A program made the translations under genes and the position numbers. The notes below the pieces were generated by a model. It had not been told where the DNA came from and did no database searches. It saw only the letters and a list, made by a program, of their open reading frames with translations. A DNA stretch of 64,000 nt, taken from contig CAVVDR010000003.1 in assembly GCA_963746955.1 (NCBI GenBank), positions 62,001 through 126,000 of the forward strand, written 5' to 3'. This DNA comes from DASQBT01 sp963746955 (GTDB lineage Bacteria > Pseudomonadota > Gammaproteobacteria > Burkholderiales > Thiobacillaceae). Position 1 is the stretch's first letter. Each line of letters opens with the position of its first letter. Shown one piece after another: positions 36,042 through 43,373 of this stretch.

Positions 36042-36765
36042 TGACTTGCCCTCGGGTTTCCCGGCTGTCCGGCCCCATAAGCCACAGATACCATGGCATA
36101 AGATCTTCAGGGCTTGGCAGGGCGGCCAGGTTTTCCGCTGGATGGGTTCTGACTCGGAATGGCGAACGCACCGGCCCGGGGATCAAGGTGTTGATTCGAA
36201 TGTGGGGCAGATTGTCCAGCTCTGCCGACCAGATGCGGGTCAGGTCTTCAAGCCCGGCTTTGCTAATTGCGAAGCCGCCCCAGTAGGCTGCAGGCGCATG
36301 GCCGTGGGTCTCGCCGGTAAATATGACTGATGCATCTGGCGCTTCCTTCAGCCAGGGCAGGCAAGCACGGGTCAGCGCATGGGGAGCGATCAGATTGACT
36401 CGCATCAGGGTCTGCCATTGTTCCAGGGACTGGTATTGAAGAGTCGTCAGGCTATAGAACGCTGCCGCATTGTGCAGAATGCCATCCAGCCGCTTGAGAT
36501 GGAAGGCTAGAGCCTCGGCCAACCGTTCGAACCCGCCGTCGTCGGCCGTGTTCAGATCAAACGGAAACAAGGCCGGCTCCGCACCGCCCGCCGCCACGAT
36601 GACATCATACGTCTGCGTGAGGTTACCTTCATTTCGTCCGAGCAACGCCACGGTTGCGCCATGAGCGGCGTAGGCCCGCGCAGCCGCGCGTCCCAGGCCG
36701 GTGCCGGCGCCGGTCACCAGGATCACCCTGTCCTTCAGGCTGTCTTTTGCCGCCACGTGCGTCAT
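36025..36765 (-). CDS. Short-chain dehydrogenase, YciK-like, with altered active site
   Basis: 246-residue Rossmann-fold protein. The cofactor motif TGAGTGLG (18-25) and HNAAA (98-102) are present, and the end (LMPWYLWLMGPDSRETRGQV) matches YciK. The usual YxxxK reads FAISK (Phe165, Lys169), and the serine position about 13 residues earlier is Glu/Thr. The catalytic tyrosine is thus replaced, and normal SDR chemistry is doubtful. ATG 36765 overlaps the hpnE stop (ATGA) with GGAGCAAGG upstream; longer frames lie within hpnE. Confidence 0.85.
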   Translation of the reverse strand: MTHVAAKDSLKDRVILVTGAGTGLGRAAARAYAAHGATVALLGRNEGNLTQTYDVIVAAGGAEPALFPFDLNTADDGGFERLAEALAFHLKRLDGILHNAAAFYSLTTLQYQSLEQWQTLMRVNLIAPHALTRACLPWLKEAPDASVIFTGETHGHAPAAYWGGFAISKAGLEDLTRIWSAELDNLPHIRINTLIPGPVRSPFRVRTHPAENLAALPSPEDLMPWYLWLMGPDSRETRGQVIECRA

Positions 36766-38066
36766 GCCTTGCTCCATAGCAACTGGGCGCATTGTACTCC
36801 GCTCCTGACCGCGCCTTCGAGGGTGGCGGGATAGGGCCCAGAGGTGTAGTCCCCGGCGAGATAGACTTTGGGGCTTTCTGTAGCGTGACCGGGGCGCCTT
36901 AATCCGGCGCTGCATTCAAACGCTCCCTGCTTTTCCTCGATGATCTGCCAGGCTTTGGGTTGAGGTAAAGGCCCCAGGCTCTGTTGCAGAGTTTGATGGA
37001 TGTGGCGGATGCGGCCCAGTCGCCCGTCTGGAGGGGTGCTGTGTTCAGCACTGGTAACCACGGCCAGGCGTCCTGCTCGGCCATGGGTGTAGCCCTGGTC
37101 AAAAGCGAAATGAGCGGCTTCGTCGGCCAGGCCGATAATGGGGAACGGCAGAGAGAGGGTCTCGGGATAATCCAGATAGGCGGTGACGATGGGTTGATAT
37201 CGAAATGCAGCGAGTGCGTCGCAGGTGGTCTGCATATCAGGCAGCGGCGCAAGCAACCGGGCAGCGTGGCGGGGCGTACAGGCCAGGATTACTGTGTCGA
37301 ATTGCCAGGTCCGTCCCCGGGATGCAAGGCCGATTCCCCGGTTTGCGGGGATAATTCTGTCTATCCGGGTGCCTAGCAAAACCTGTCCCCCGTGACGCTC
37401 AATATCGGCCCTGGCCGGCGCCGGAAACAGTCGGCTCAGATTGGTCCGCGGCAGCAGCATGTCCGAATGGGCGCGTGGGCCGGTCAGTGCGTCCCTCAGC
37501 ACATTTGCCAAGATGTTCGCGGAGGCTTTGTGCAGCGGCGTGTTCAATGCAGAAAGGCAAAGTGGCGCCCACAGGTAGTCGATGGCGGCTTTGGGCTGGC
37601 CGGCCAGCAGTTGCGCGGCGCTTTGATCTGGCAGGGATTGGAACTCGCGAGACTTGATCCGTTCCATTAATCGCGCGACGGCCCACTTTGTCTTCAAGGA
37701 AAGGCCCTGGGCGGCCAGCAGTCCAAGGGCCAGGTTCAAGGGAGTGGGCAGTCTGGGCAGGGCAAGGTGAAACTGGCCGGGAAATTCCAGCGTAAGCGGC
37801 AGGCGAAGGAAATGACGAAGCGTACTTCCGGGAGCGACAGTCTCCATCATGCCCAGTGCTTCCGTGTAGGCGCCCAGCAGGATGTGTTGGCCGTTGTCGA
37901 TTTCGCGCCCGCCCGCCGGCACCTGCCGCGCCCGCCCGCCGGCTTCACGGCCGGCTTCAAACAGAGTAATTGCGGCGCCGTGGCGGGCCAGCCACACGCC
38001 GGCTGCCAGCCCGGCCCAGCCACCACCCACAATGGCAATACGCAAAGCAGGTGGTGAAAAACTCAT
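36762..38066 (-). CDS. hpnE: Hydroxysqualene dehydroxylase HpnE
   Basis: Third enzyme of the HpnCDE route to squalene. It is an FAD protein of the amine-oxidase type (434 residues) with IAIVGGGWAGLAAGVWLARH, the second motif GGRARQV, and a C-terminal VYLAGDYTSGPYPATLEGAV for FAD binding. A one-base overlap with hpnD and an ATGA overlap with the SDR gene indicate a single transcript. It feeds hopanoid membrane lipids; the cyclase gene is not in the window. Confidence 0.95.
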   Translation of the reverse strand: MSFSPPALRIAIVGGGWAGLAAGVWLARHGAAITLFEAGREAGGRARQVPAGGREIDNGQHILLGAYTEALGMMETVAPGSTLRHFLRLPLTLEFPGQFHLALPRLPTPLNLALGLLAAQGLSLKTKWAVARLMERIKSREFQSLPDQSAAQLLAGQPKAAIDYLWAPLCLSALNTPLHKASANILANVLRDALTGPRAHSDMLLPRTNLSRLFPAPARADIERHGGQVLLGTRIDRIIPANRGIGLASRGRTWQFDTVILACTPRHAARLLAPLPDMQTTCDALAAFRYQPIVTAYLDYPETLSLPFPIIGLADEAAHFAFDQGYTHGRAGRLAVVTSAEHSTPPDGRLGRIRHIHQTLQQSLGPLPQPKAWQIIEEKQGAFECSAGLRRPGHATESPKVYLAGDYTSGPYPATLEGAVRSGVQCAQLLWSKA

Positions 38067-38902
38067 CAGTTGGTGAAGGTCCAGGCCTTCCAGGCAAGCC
38101 AGAATTTGCGCAAGGGGGTGAGTGAAGTGCGCTCTGTCAGCACCCTGTATCCTCCACGGCGAATTTCCTCCAGGGTCGCGCGGTAAATGGCCGCCATGGC
38201 AAGGCCAGGCCGCTGATTGCGTCTATCCTGGGCCGGCAGGCTGGCCAGGGCTTTCTCGTAGTAGCCAACGGCGCGTTCATATTGAAACTGCATCAGCGCC
38301 AGGAAAGGTCCATTCATGCGTGCATGAATGATGTCAGTGCTGGTGACGCCAAATTGTTCCAATTCGGTTTGTGGCAGATAGATGCGGTCGCGTCCTGCAT
38401 CTTCACCCACGTCGCGGATGATGTTCGTAAGCTGGAAGGCCATCCCCAGATCGTGGGCGTACTGGGTGGTGTCGCGGTGCGTGTAGCCGAAAATCCGCGC
38501 TGCGATTTCTCCCACCACCCCGGCAGCTCGATAACAATACAGTTGCAGGGATTTGAAATCCGGATAGCGGGAGTGGGTCATATCCATCTCCATTCCGTCC
38601 ACGATCTCTTCCAGCAGTTCTTTGGGAATATCAAGCTTTGGTATGTGCGGGGCAAGCGCTCTTGTGACCGGATGTTGCGGCTGATTCTGATACAGCCGGT
38701 CAAGTTCCGTGCGCCACCAGGCCAGCTTGATGACCGCCACTTGCGGATCCGAGCATTCATCCACTACGTCGTCCAATTCTCGGCAGAGTGCATAAAACGC
38801 GGTGATGGCGCGGCGTTTGTCCGGCGGCAGGAACAAGAAGCTGTAATAGAAACTGGAGCCGCTGGCGACCGCCCTTTCCTGGCAATACTGATCGGGGTTC
38901 AC
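38066..38902 (-). CDS. hpnD: Presqualene diphosphate synthase HpnD
   Basis: Joins two farnesyl diphosphates to presqualene diphosphate. The 278 residues show FYYSFLFLPPDKRRAITAFY, the first aspartate motif in CRELDDVVDE, and the second in LTNIIRDVGEDAGRDRIYLP. All family landmarks are intact. It lies eight bases after hpnC and overlaps hpnE. Confidence 0.96.
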   Translation of the reverse strand: MNPDQYCQERAVASGSSFYYSFLFLPPDKRRAITAFYALCRELDDVVDECSDPQVAVIKLAWWRTELDRLYQNQPQHPVTRALAPHIPKLDIPKELLEEIVDGMEMDMTHSRYPDFKSLQLYCYRAAGVVGEIAARIFGYTHRDTTQYAHDLGMAFQLTNIIRDVGEDAGRDRIYLPQTELEQFGVTSTDIIHARMNGPFLALMQFQYERAVGYYEKALASLPAQDRRNQRPGLAMAAIYRATLEEIRRGGYRVLTERTSLTPLRKFWLAWKAWTFTN

Positions 38903-38910
38903 GGTCTGGC

Positions 38911-39819
38911 TTATCGTTTTGTAAGGGCGCGGAAGAACATGATGATCCAGTCCCAGACATTGAGGGCGGGGCGGCGCTTCAGGGAAACGGTCGGGTCGGC
39001 ATGCAATTTACGCAGGATGCGGTCACCGCCGGCAATGATCATGCGCAGCTCAAACCCGGCCCGTCCTTTCAACGCCAGTCCCAGTGGGGCTCCAGCCTGA
39101 AGCATTTTGCGGGTACGGTTGATTTGGCTCAGCATGAATTCCCGCCATCGACTTTCGGGACTGGATTGAATCGCAACCAAAGGAATTCTCCCCAGGCCTT
39201 TTCCCAAGCTGGCAGGTGCGGGCATTGAATTGGCGGCCGGCGGTAGCGAAGAACCCAGGAGCGCACCCAACTGGGCGTCGTTCAGGCCGAACCGGGCCAT
39301 TTCATCCTGTGGCATATAGTTCCTGGCCTTATTCCAGTCGATGGCAACGTCCTGCAAGAAGTTGATGAGTTGGAGAGCGGAACAGATCCCGTCTGAATAG
39401 GCGAGTTTGCGTGGTTCGGTCTGGCCGTAGAGGTGGAGCATGAGACGCCCCACCGGATTGGCGGAGCGACGGCAATAATTCATAACCTCACCAAAGTCGG
39501 CATAGCGGAATTTCACCACGTCCTGCCTGAACGCATCCAGCAAATCGTAAAGCGGCTCGAGAGGTAGCCCCCATTCGACAATCACTTGGGACAGGTCCTT
39601 GAATATGGGCAGGCTGGGTGTCTGAGCGGCAGCGATGGCGTCCAGTTCTCGTCGGTAATTGTCTAGTGACTTTAGCCGGGATTCAGGGCTTACCTCGCCT
39701 TCGTCTGCCAAGTCGTCAGCGCTTCGGGCAAACGCGTAAATGGCTTTGACCGGGCCGCGCAGTCGATGGGGCAGCGCAAGCGAGGCTACCGGGAAATTTT
39801 CGTAATGACCGACCGACAC
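38911..39819 (-). CDS. hpnC: Hydroxysqualene synthase HpnC
   Basis: 302-residue squalene/phytoene-synthase family member that converts presqualene diphosphate to hydroxysqualene. The start is GTG 39819 (MSVGHYENFPVAS), which matches the family start. Motifs are FARSADDLADEG and the second aspartate-rich LQDVAIDWNKARNYMP. First gene of the hpnC-hpnD-hpnE-SDR-kinase run on the minus strand, with about 108 bases to the divergent tRNA-Leu. Confidence 0.95.
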   Translation of the reverse strand: MSVGHYENFPVASLALPHRLRGPVKAIYAFARSADDLADEGEVSPESRLKSLDNYRRELDAIAAAQTPSLPIFKDLSQVIVEWGLPLEPLYDLLDAFRQDVVKFRYADFGEVMNYCRRSANPVGRLMLHLYGQTEPRKLAYSDGICSALQLINFLQDVAIDWNKARNYMPQDEMARFGLNDAQLGALLGSSLPPAANSMPAPASLGKGLGRIPLVAIQSSPESRWREFMLSQINRTRKMLQAGAPLGLALKGRAGFELRMIIAGGDRILRKLHADPTVSLKRRPALNVWDWIIMFFRALTKR

Positions 39820-39927
39820 AGAGGGAAAATGCTTGAAAAAAGAGTGGGTTGGACTTGGAAACCAAGTCCAAGCTGGCAGCAGGGCATTGATTATATTACA
39901 CTTCCTGATTCAATTTTGCGCGAATCA

Positions 39928-40012
39928 GCGAAAGTGGCGGAATTGGTAGACGCACTGGATTTAGGTTCCAGCGCCTCGCGGCGTGGGGGTTCGAGTCCCC
40001 CCTTTCGCACCA
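39928..40012 (+). tRNA. tRNA-Leu (anticodon UAG)
   Basis: 85 nt with the 7-bp acceptor GCGAAAG/CTTTCGC, anticodon loop TTTAGGT (anticodon TAG), a long variable arm as expected for leucine, T-loop GTTCGAGTC, and an encoded CCA (40010-40012). It lies 43 bases before tig. Confidence 0.97.
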
Positions 40013-40055
40013 GCCTATTCATTAATCATCCTTTTCTAGACCTGCGGGATTACCC

Positions 40056-41360
40056 ATGATGCAATCAAATCTTGAAGTGCTTGGACCAATTGAGCGCCGT
40101 CTCGACATTTCCGTACCGGTCGCTGCTCTGGAGGTGGAGGTGCAGGCACGGCTCAAGAAACTAGCCCGCAACCTCAAGCTGGACGGCTTCCGTCCCGGCA
40201 AAGCGCCCTTGAGCGTGGTCGCGCGCCAGCATGGGGCCGGTGTGCGCCAGGAAGTGTTGAGCGCTTCCCTCCAGGCGGGCTTCAATGCCGCGGTGCAGGA
40301 ACACAATCTGCGTGTTGCGGGGTACCCGCGCTTTGAGGGCAAGGAAGCGGGCGAGGGTCAGGAACTGCGGTATTCCGCCGTGTTCGAAGTGTATCCGGAA
40401 GTCAAGATTGGGGAACTCAGCAGTGGCAAGATCAAGCGCCCGCAAATCACCCTGACCGAAGAGGATGTGGATAAAACGCTGGAAGTGTTGCGGAAGCAGC
40501 GACGGGTGTTTAACCCGGTGGAGCGTCCGGCGCAGAATTATGACCGGGTCAAGTTTGATTTCGTTGGCACCCTTGGAGGCCAGCCGTTCGAAGGCGGCGA
40601 AGGCAAAGGCTATATTACGATTCTGGGGGAAGGGCATTTTCTCAAGGATTTCGAGGCGAATCTGATAGGCCTCGCGGCTGGGCAGAGCAAGGGTTTCGAG
40701 ATGAGCTTCCCCGTGGATTACGCTGCGGCGCATCTGGCGGGCAAGGTGGTTCATTTTGAGGTAAGCCTGCATGAGGTAGCCGAACCCAAGCTGCCTGACG
40801 TCAACGCGGACTTTGCCAAAGCCATGGGGGTCGCCGACGGTGAGGTGACCACGCTGAGGGAAGAAATAAAAGCCAACCTGCAACGGGAAGTGAAGCGCCG
40901 CGTGCAAACGCAAGTCAAGGAGCAGGTGATGAAGCTGCTTTCCGACAAGACCGAACTTCAGGTTCCCCAATCTCTGGTGGCCATGGAGGCCGAGCGACTT
41001 TCACAACAGGCGCAGATGGATGCGGTAGCCCGCAAGCTTCAGGAGCTGTCGGTTCCGGCCGATATGTTCAAGGAACAGGCCAGTCGGCGGGTGCGCCTGG
41101 GCATTATTCTTGCTGAGGTTGTCAAGGCCCAGGGACTGTCGACCAAACCGGAACAGGTCCGGGCGCTGGTTGAAGAACTCGCTCAGAGTTACGAGGATCC
41201 GGAACAGGTGGTGACTTGGTATTTCGAAAATCCGGAGCGTCTGCAGGAAGTGGAGACCCTGGCCCTGGAGGAGAATGTGGTAGCATGGGCCGTGGCACAG
41301 GCTAATGTGGAAGATGTGCCGACCAGTTTTGATGATTTGATGGGACGTGGCAAAGCATGA
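40056..41360 (+). CDS. tig: Trigger factor
   Basis: Ribosome-bound chaperone and prolyl isomerase. 434 residues: the N-terminal ribosome-docking domain has the GFRPGKAP motif (FRK region), the FKBP-like domain includes VKFDFVGTLGGQPFEGGEGK, and a C-terminal helical arm follows. Two ATG codons are adjacent at 40056. It ends in an ATGA overlap with clpP, giving the common tig-clpP-clpX order. Confidence 0.97.
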   Translation: MMQSNLEVLGPIERRLDISVPVAALEVEVQARLKKLARNLKLDGFRPGKAPLSVVARQHGAGVRQEVLSASLQAGFNAAVQEHNLRVAGYPRFEGKEAGEGQELRYSAVFEVYPEVKIGELSSGKIKRPQITLTEEDVDKTLEVLRKQRRVFNPVERPAQNYDRVKFDFVGTLGGQPFEGGEGKGYITILGEGHFLKDFEANLIGLAAGQSKGFEMSFPVDYAAAHLAGKVVHFEVSLHEVAEPKLPDVNADFAKAMGVADGEVTTLREEIKANLQREVKRRVQTQVKEQVMKLLSDKTELQVPQSLVAMEAERLSQQAQMDAVARKLQELSVPADMFKEQASRRVRLGIILAEVVKAQGLSTKPEQVRALVEELAQSYEDPEQVVTWYFENPERLQEVETLALEENVVAWAVAQANVEDVPTSFDDLMGRGKA

Positions 41361-41983
41361 CCAAGTATTTCGAGCCCCAGGGACTGGGGCTGATACCGAT
41401 GGTAATCGAGCAGAGCGGGCGGGGCGAGCGTGCCTACGATATCTATTCCCGTTTGTTGCGGGAACGGGTGATCTTTCTGGTCGGACCGGTTAATGATGCC
41501 GTGGCCAATGTGGTAGTGGCCCAGTTGCTGTTTCTGGAGTCAGAGAACCCCGACAAGGACATCCACCTGTACATCAACTCACCAGGGGGCTCGGTATCCG
41601 CCGGCTTGGCCATATACGACACCATGCAATTCATCAAGCCGGACATAAGTACCCTCTGCATCGGCCAGGCAGCCAGTATGGGCGCGTTCCTGCTGACTGC
41701 GGGCACCAAGGGCAAGCGCTATTGTCTGCCTAATTCCCGGGTGATGATACACCAGCCCATGGGCGGATTTCAGGGACAGGCTTCAGACATCGAAATCCAC
41801 GCGAAGGAAATCCTCTACCTGAAAGGCCGCTTGAATGAAATGCTTGCAAAGCATACCGGCCAGTCCCTGGAAACCATAGACCGCGATACCGACCGGGACA
41901 ACTTCATGGGCGGCCAGGACGCAGTGAATTACGGCTTGGTGGACAAGCTGCTGACCAGCCGCGAAGAAGTGGCTGTAAATTAA
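41357..41983 (+). CDS. clpP: ATP-dependent Clp protease proteolytic subunit
   Basis: 208-residue serine protease, forms the 14-mer barrel with ClpX or ClpA. The catalytic serine is in GQAASMGAFLL, the histidine in MIHQPMGGFQGQ, and the aspartate in TDRDNFM. A short N-terminal propeptide (about 12-14 residues) is likely processed. Coupled to tig upstream; clpX follows after 10 bases. Confidence 0.98.
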   Translation: MTKYFEPQGLGLIPMVIEQSGRGERAYDIYSRLLRERVIFLVGPVNDAVANVVVAQLLFLESENPDKDIHLYINSPGGSVSAGLAIYDTMQFIKPDISTLCIGQAASMGAFLLTAGTKGKRYCLPNSRVMIHQPMGGFQGQASDIEIHAKEILYLKGRLNEMLAKHTGQSLETIDRDTDRDNFMGGQDAVNYGLVDKLLTSREEVAVN

Positions 41984-41993
41984 GGAGACGACG

Positions 41994-43250
41994 ATGTCGG
42001 ATAAAAGCTCCGGGGAAAAACTGCTTTATTGCTCCTTCTGCGGCAAGAGCCAGCATGAAGTCCGCAAACTGATTGCGGGACCTTCAGTGTTCATCTGCGA
42101 TGAATGCGTGGAGTTGTGCAACGACATCATCCGTGAAGAAATCCAGCAAAGCCAGGGTGTCAAGGCCGGCAATGACTTGCCTACGCCGCGCGAAATCCGC
42201 GACATTTTGGAGCAATATGTTATTGGCCAGAATCAGGCGAAGAAAGCCCTGTCGGTCGCTGTATATAATCATTACAAACGGATCCGCAGCAATAGCAAGG
42301 ATGATGTGGAACTGGCCAAATCCAACATCCTGCTTATCGGGCCCACCGGCTCTGGCAAGACCCTGCTTGCCCAGACCCTGGCAAGGTTACTCAATGTGCC
42401 CTTCGTCATTGCCGATGCGACCACGCTGACGGAAGCGGGCTACGTGGGTGAGGATGTCGAGAACATCATTCAGAAGCTCCTGCAAAAATGCGATTACGAC
42501 GTGGACAAGGCCAAACACGGCATTGTCTACATCGACGAGATCGACAAGATTTCACGCAAGTCCGATAACCCCTCCATTACCCGCGATGTGTCCGGCGAGG
42601 GCGTTCAGCAGGCGCTGCTCAAGCTGATTGAAGGTACGGTGGCCTCCGTCCCGCCCCAGGGTGGCCGCAAGCATCCCAATCAGGAGTTCGTCCAGGTCGA
42701 TACCAGTAATATCCTGTTCATTTGCGGTGGCGCGTTTTCGGGCCTGGAGCGGGTGATTCGCAACCGATCGGAAAAGGGCGGCATAGGGTTTGGCGCCAAA
42801 GTGAAAAGCGTGGATGACAAGAAGCGGGATATGGAAATGCTGCACACTGTCGAGCCCGAAGACCTGATCAAATTTGGCTTGATTCCCGAATTCGTTGGTC
42901 GTCTTCCGGTGGTGGCGGTGCTGGACGAGCTCGATGAAACGGCGTTGATGCAGATTCTGACCGAGCCCAAGAACGCACTCACCAAGCAGTTTGCCAAGCT
43001 ATTCAAGATGGAAGGCGTAGAACTGGAGTTCCGCGATGCCGCGCTTGACGCGATTGCAAAGCGCGCGTTGGAACGGCGTACCGGGGCGCGGGGTCTGCGT
43101 TCCATCATCGAACAATCACTGCTGGATACTATGTTCGATCTGCCGTCGATGAAAAACGTATCCAAGGTTGTGGTGGACGAATCGGTTATCAATAGCCAGG
43201 GCCAGCCACTGCTGATTTATTCCGATCAGGCGGTCGCTGCCGGAACCTAG
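41994..43250 (+). CDS. clpX: ATP-dependent Clp protease ATP-binding subunit ClpX
   Basis: 418-residue AAA+ unfoldase. The N-terminal zinc-binding domain has CSFCGKSQHEV and CDECVELC. Also present are Walker A GPTGSGKTLLAQTLA, Walker B VYIDEIDKI, the pore loop GYVGED, and the ClpP-binding IGF loop in GGIGFGAKV. AAGGAG precedes ATG 41994. A terminator hairpin follows the stop. Confidence 0.98.
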   Translation: MSDKSSGEKLLYCSFCGKSQHEVRKLIAGPSVFICDECVELCNDIIREEIQQSQGVKAGNDLPTPREIRDILEQYVIGQNQAKKALSVAVYNHYKRIRSNSKDDVELAKSNILLIGPTGSGKTLLAQTLARLLNVPFVIADATTLTEAGYVGEDVENIIQKLLQKCDYDVDKAKHGIVYIDEIDKISRKSDNPSITRDVSGEGVQQALLKLIEGTVASVPPQGGRKHPNQEFVQVDTSNILFICGGAFSGLERVIRNRSEKGGIGFGAKVKSVDDKKRDMEMLHTVEPEDLIKFGLIPEFVGRLPVVAVLDELDETALMQILTEPKNALTKQFAKLFKMEGVELEFRDAALDAIAKRALERRTGARGLRSIIEQSLLDTMFDLPSMKNVSKVVVDESVINSQGQPLLIYSDQAVAAGT

Positions 43251-43257
43251 TCTCGCG

Positions 43258-43282
43258 AAGGGGGCTCTAATCCGAGCCCCTT
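43258..43282 (+). terminator. Terminator after clpX
   Basis: AAGGGG(G)CTC (43258-43267) pairs with GAGCCCCTT (43274-43282), with one bulged G and a six-base loop. The T-rich tail is short (TTGAATTGT). Its right arm is shared with the -35 of the next promoter. Confidence 0.7.
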
Positions 43283-43307
43283 GAATTGTCAGGGTTCACC
43301 CCCACGT
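43280..43307 (+). promoter_or_regulatory. Sigma-32 (heat-shock) promoter of lon
   Basis: CCCCTTGAA gives the -35 (CTTGAA 43280-43285). A 14-base spacer leads to CCCCACGT (43300-43307), close to the RpoH consensus CTTGAA-N13-15-CCCCATnT. It is 66 bases before the lon ATG, and lon is a classical RpoH target. Confidence 0.7.
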
Positions 43308-43373
43308 GGCATGTGTGGATTTACCAGGATCCTTGGTTAGTGAACGAGGGTCCAATCTCAAAGGTTGATAATT

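Noticed and set aside
39840..40012. tRNA-Leu as an integration site for the neighbouring genes
   Set aside because: The tRNA is intact, no integrase lies nearby, and both flanks are ordinary core genes.
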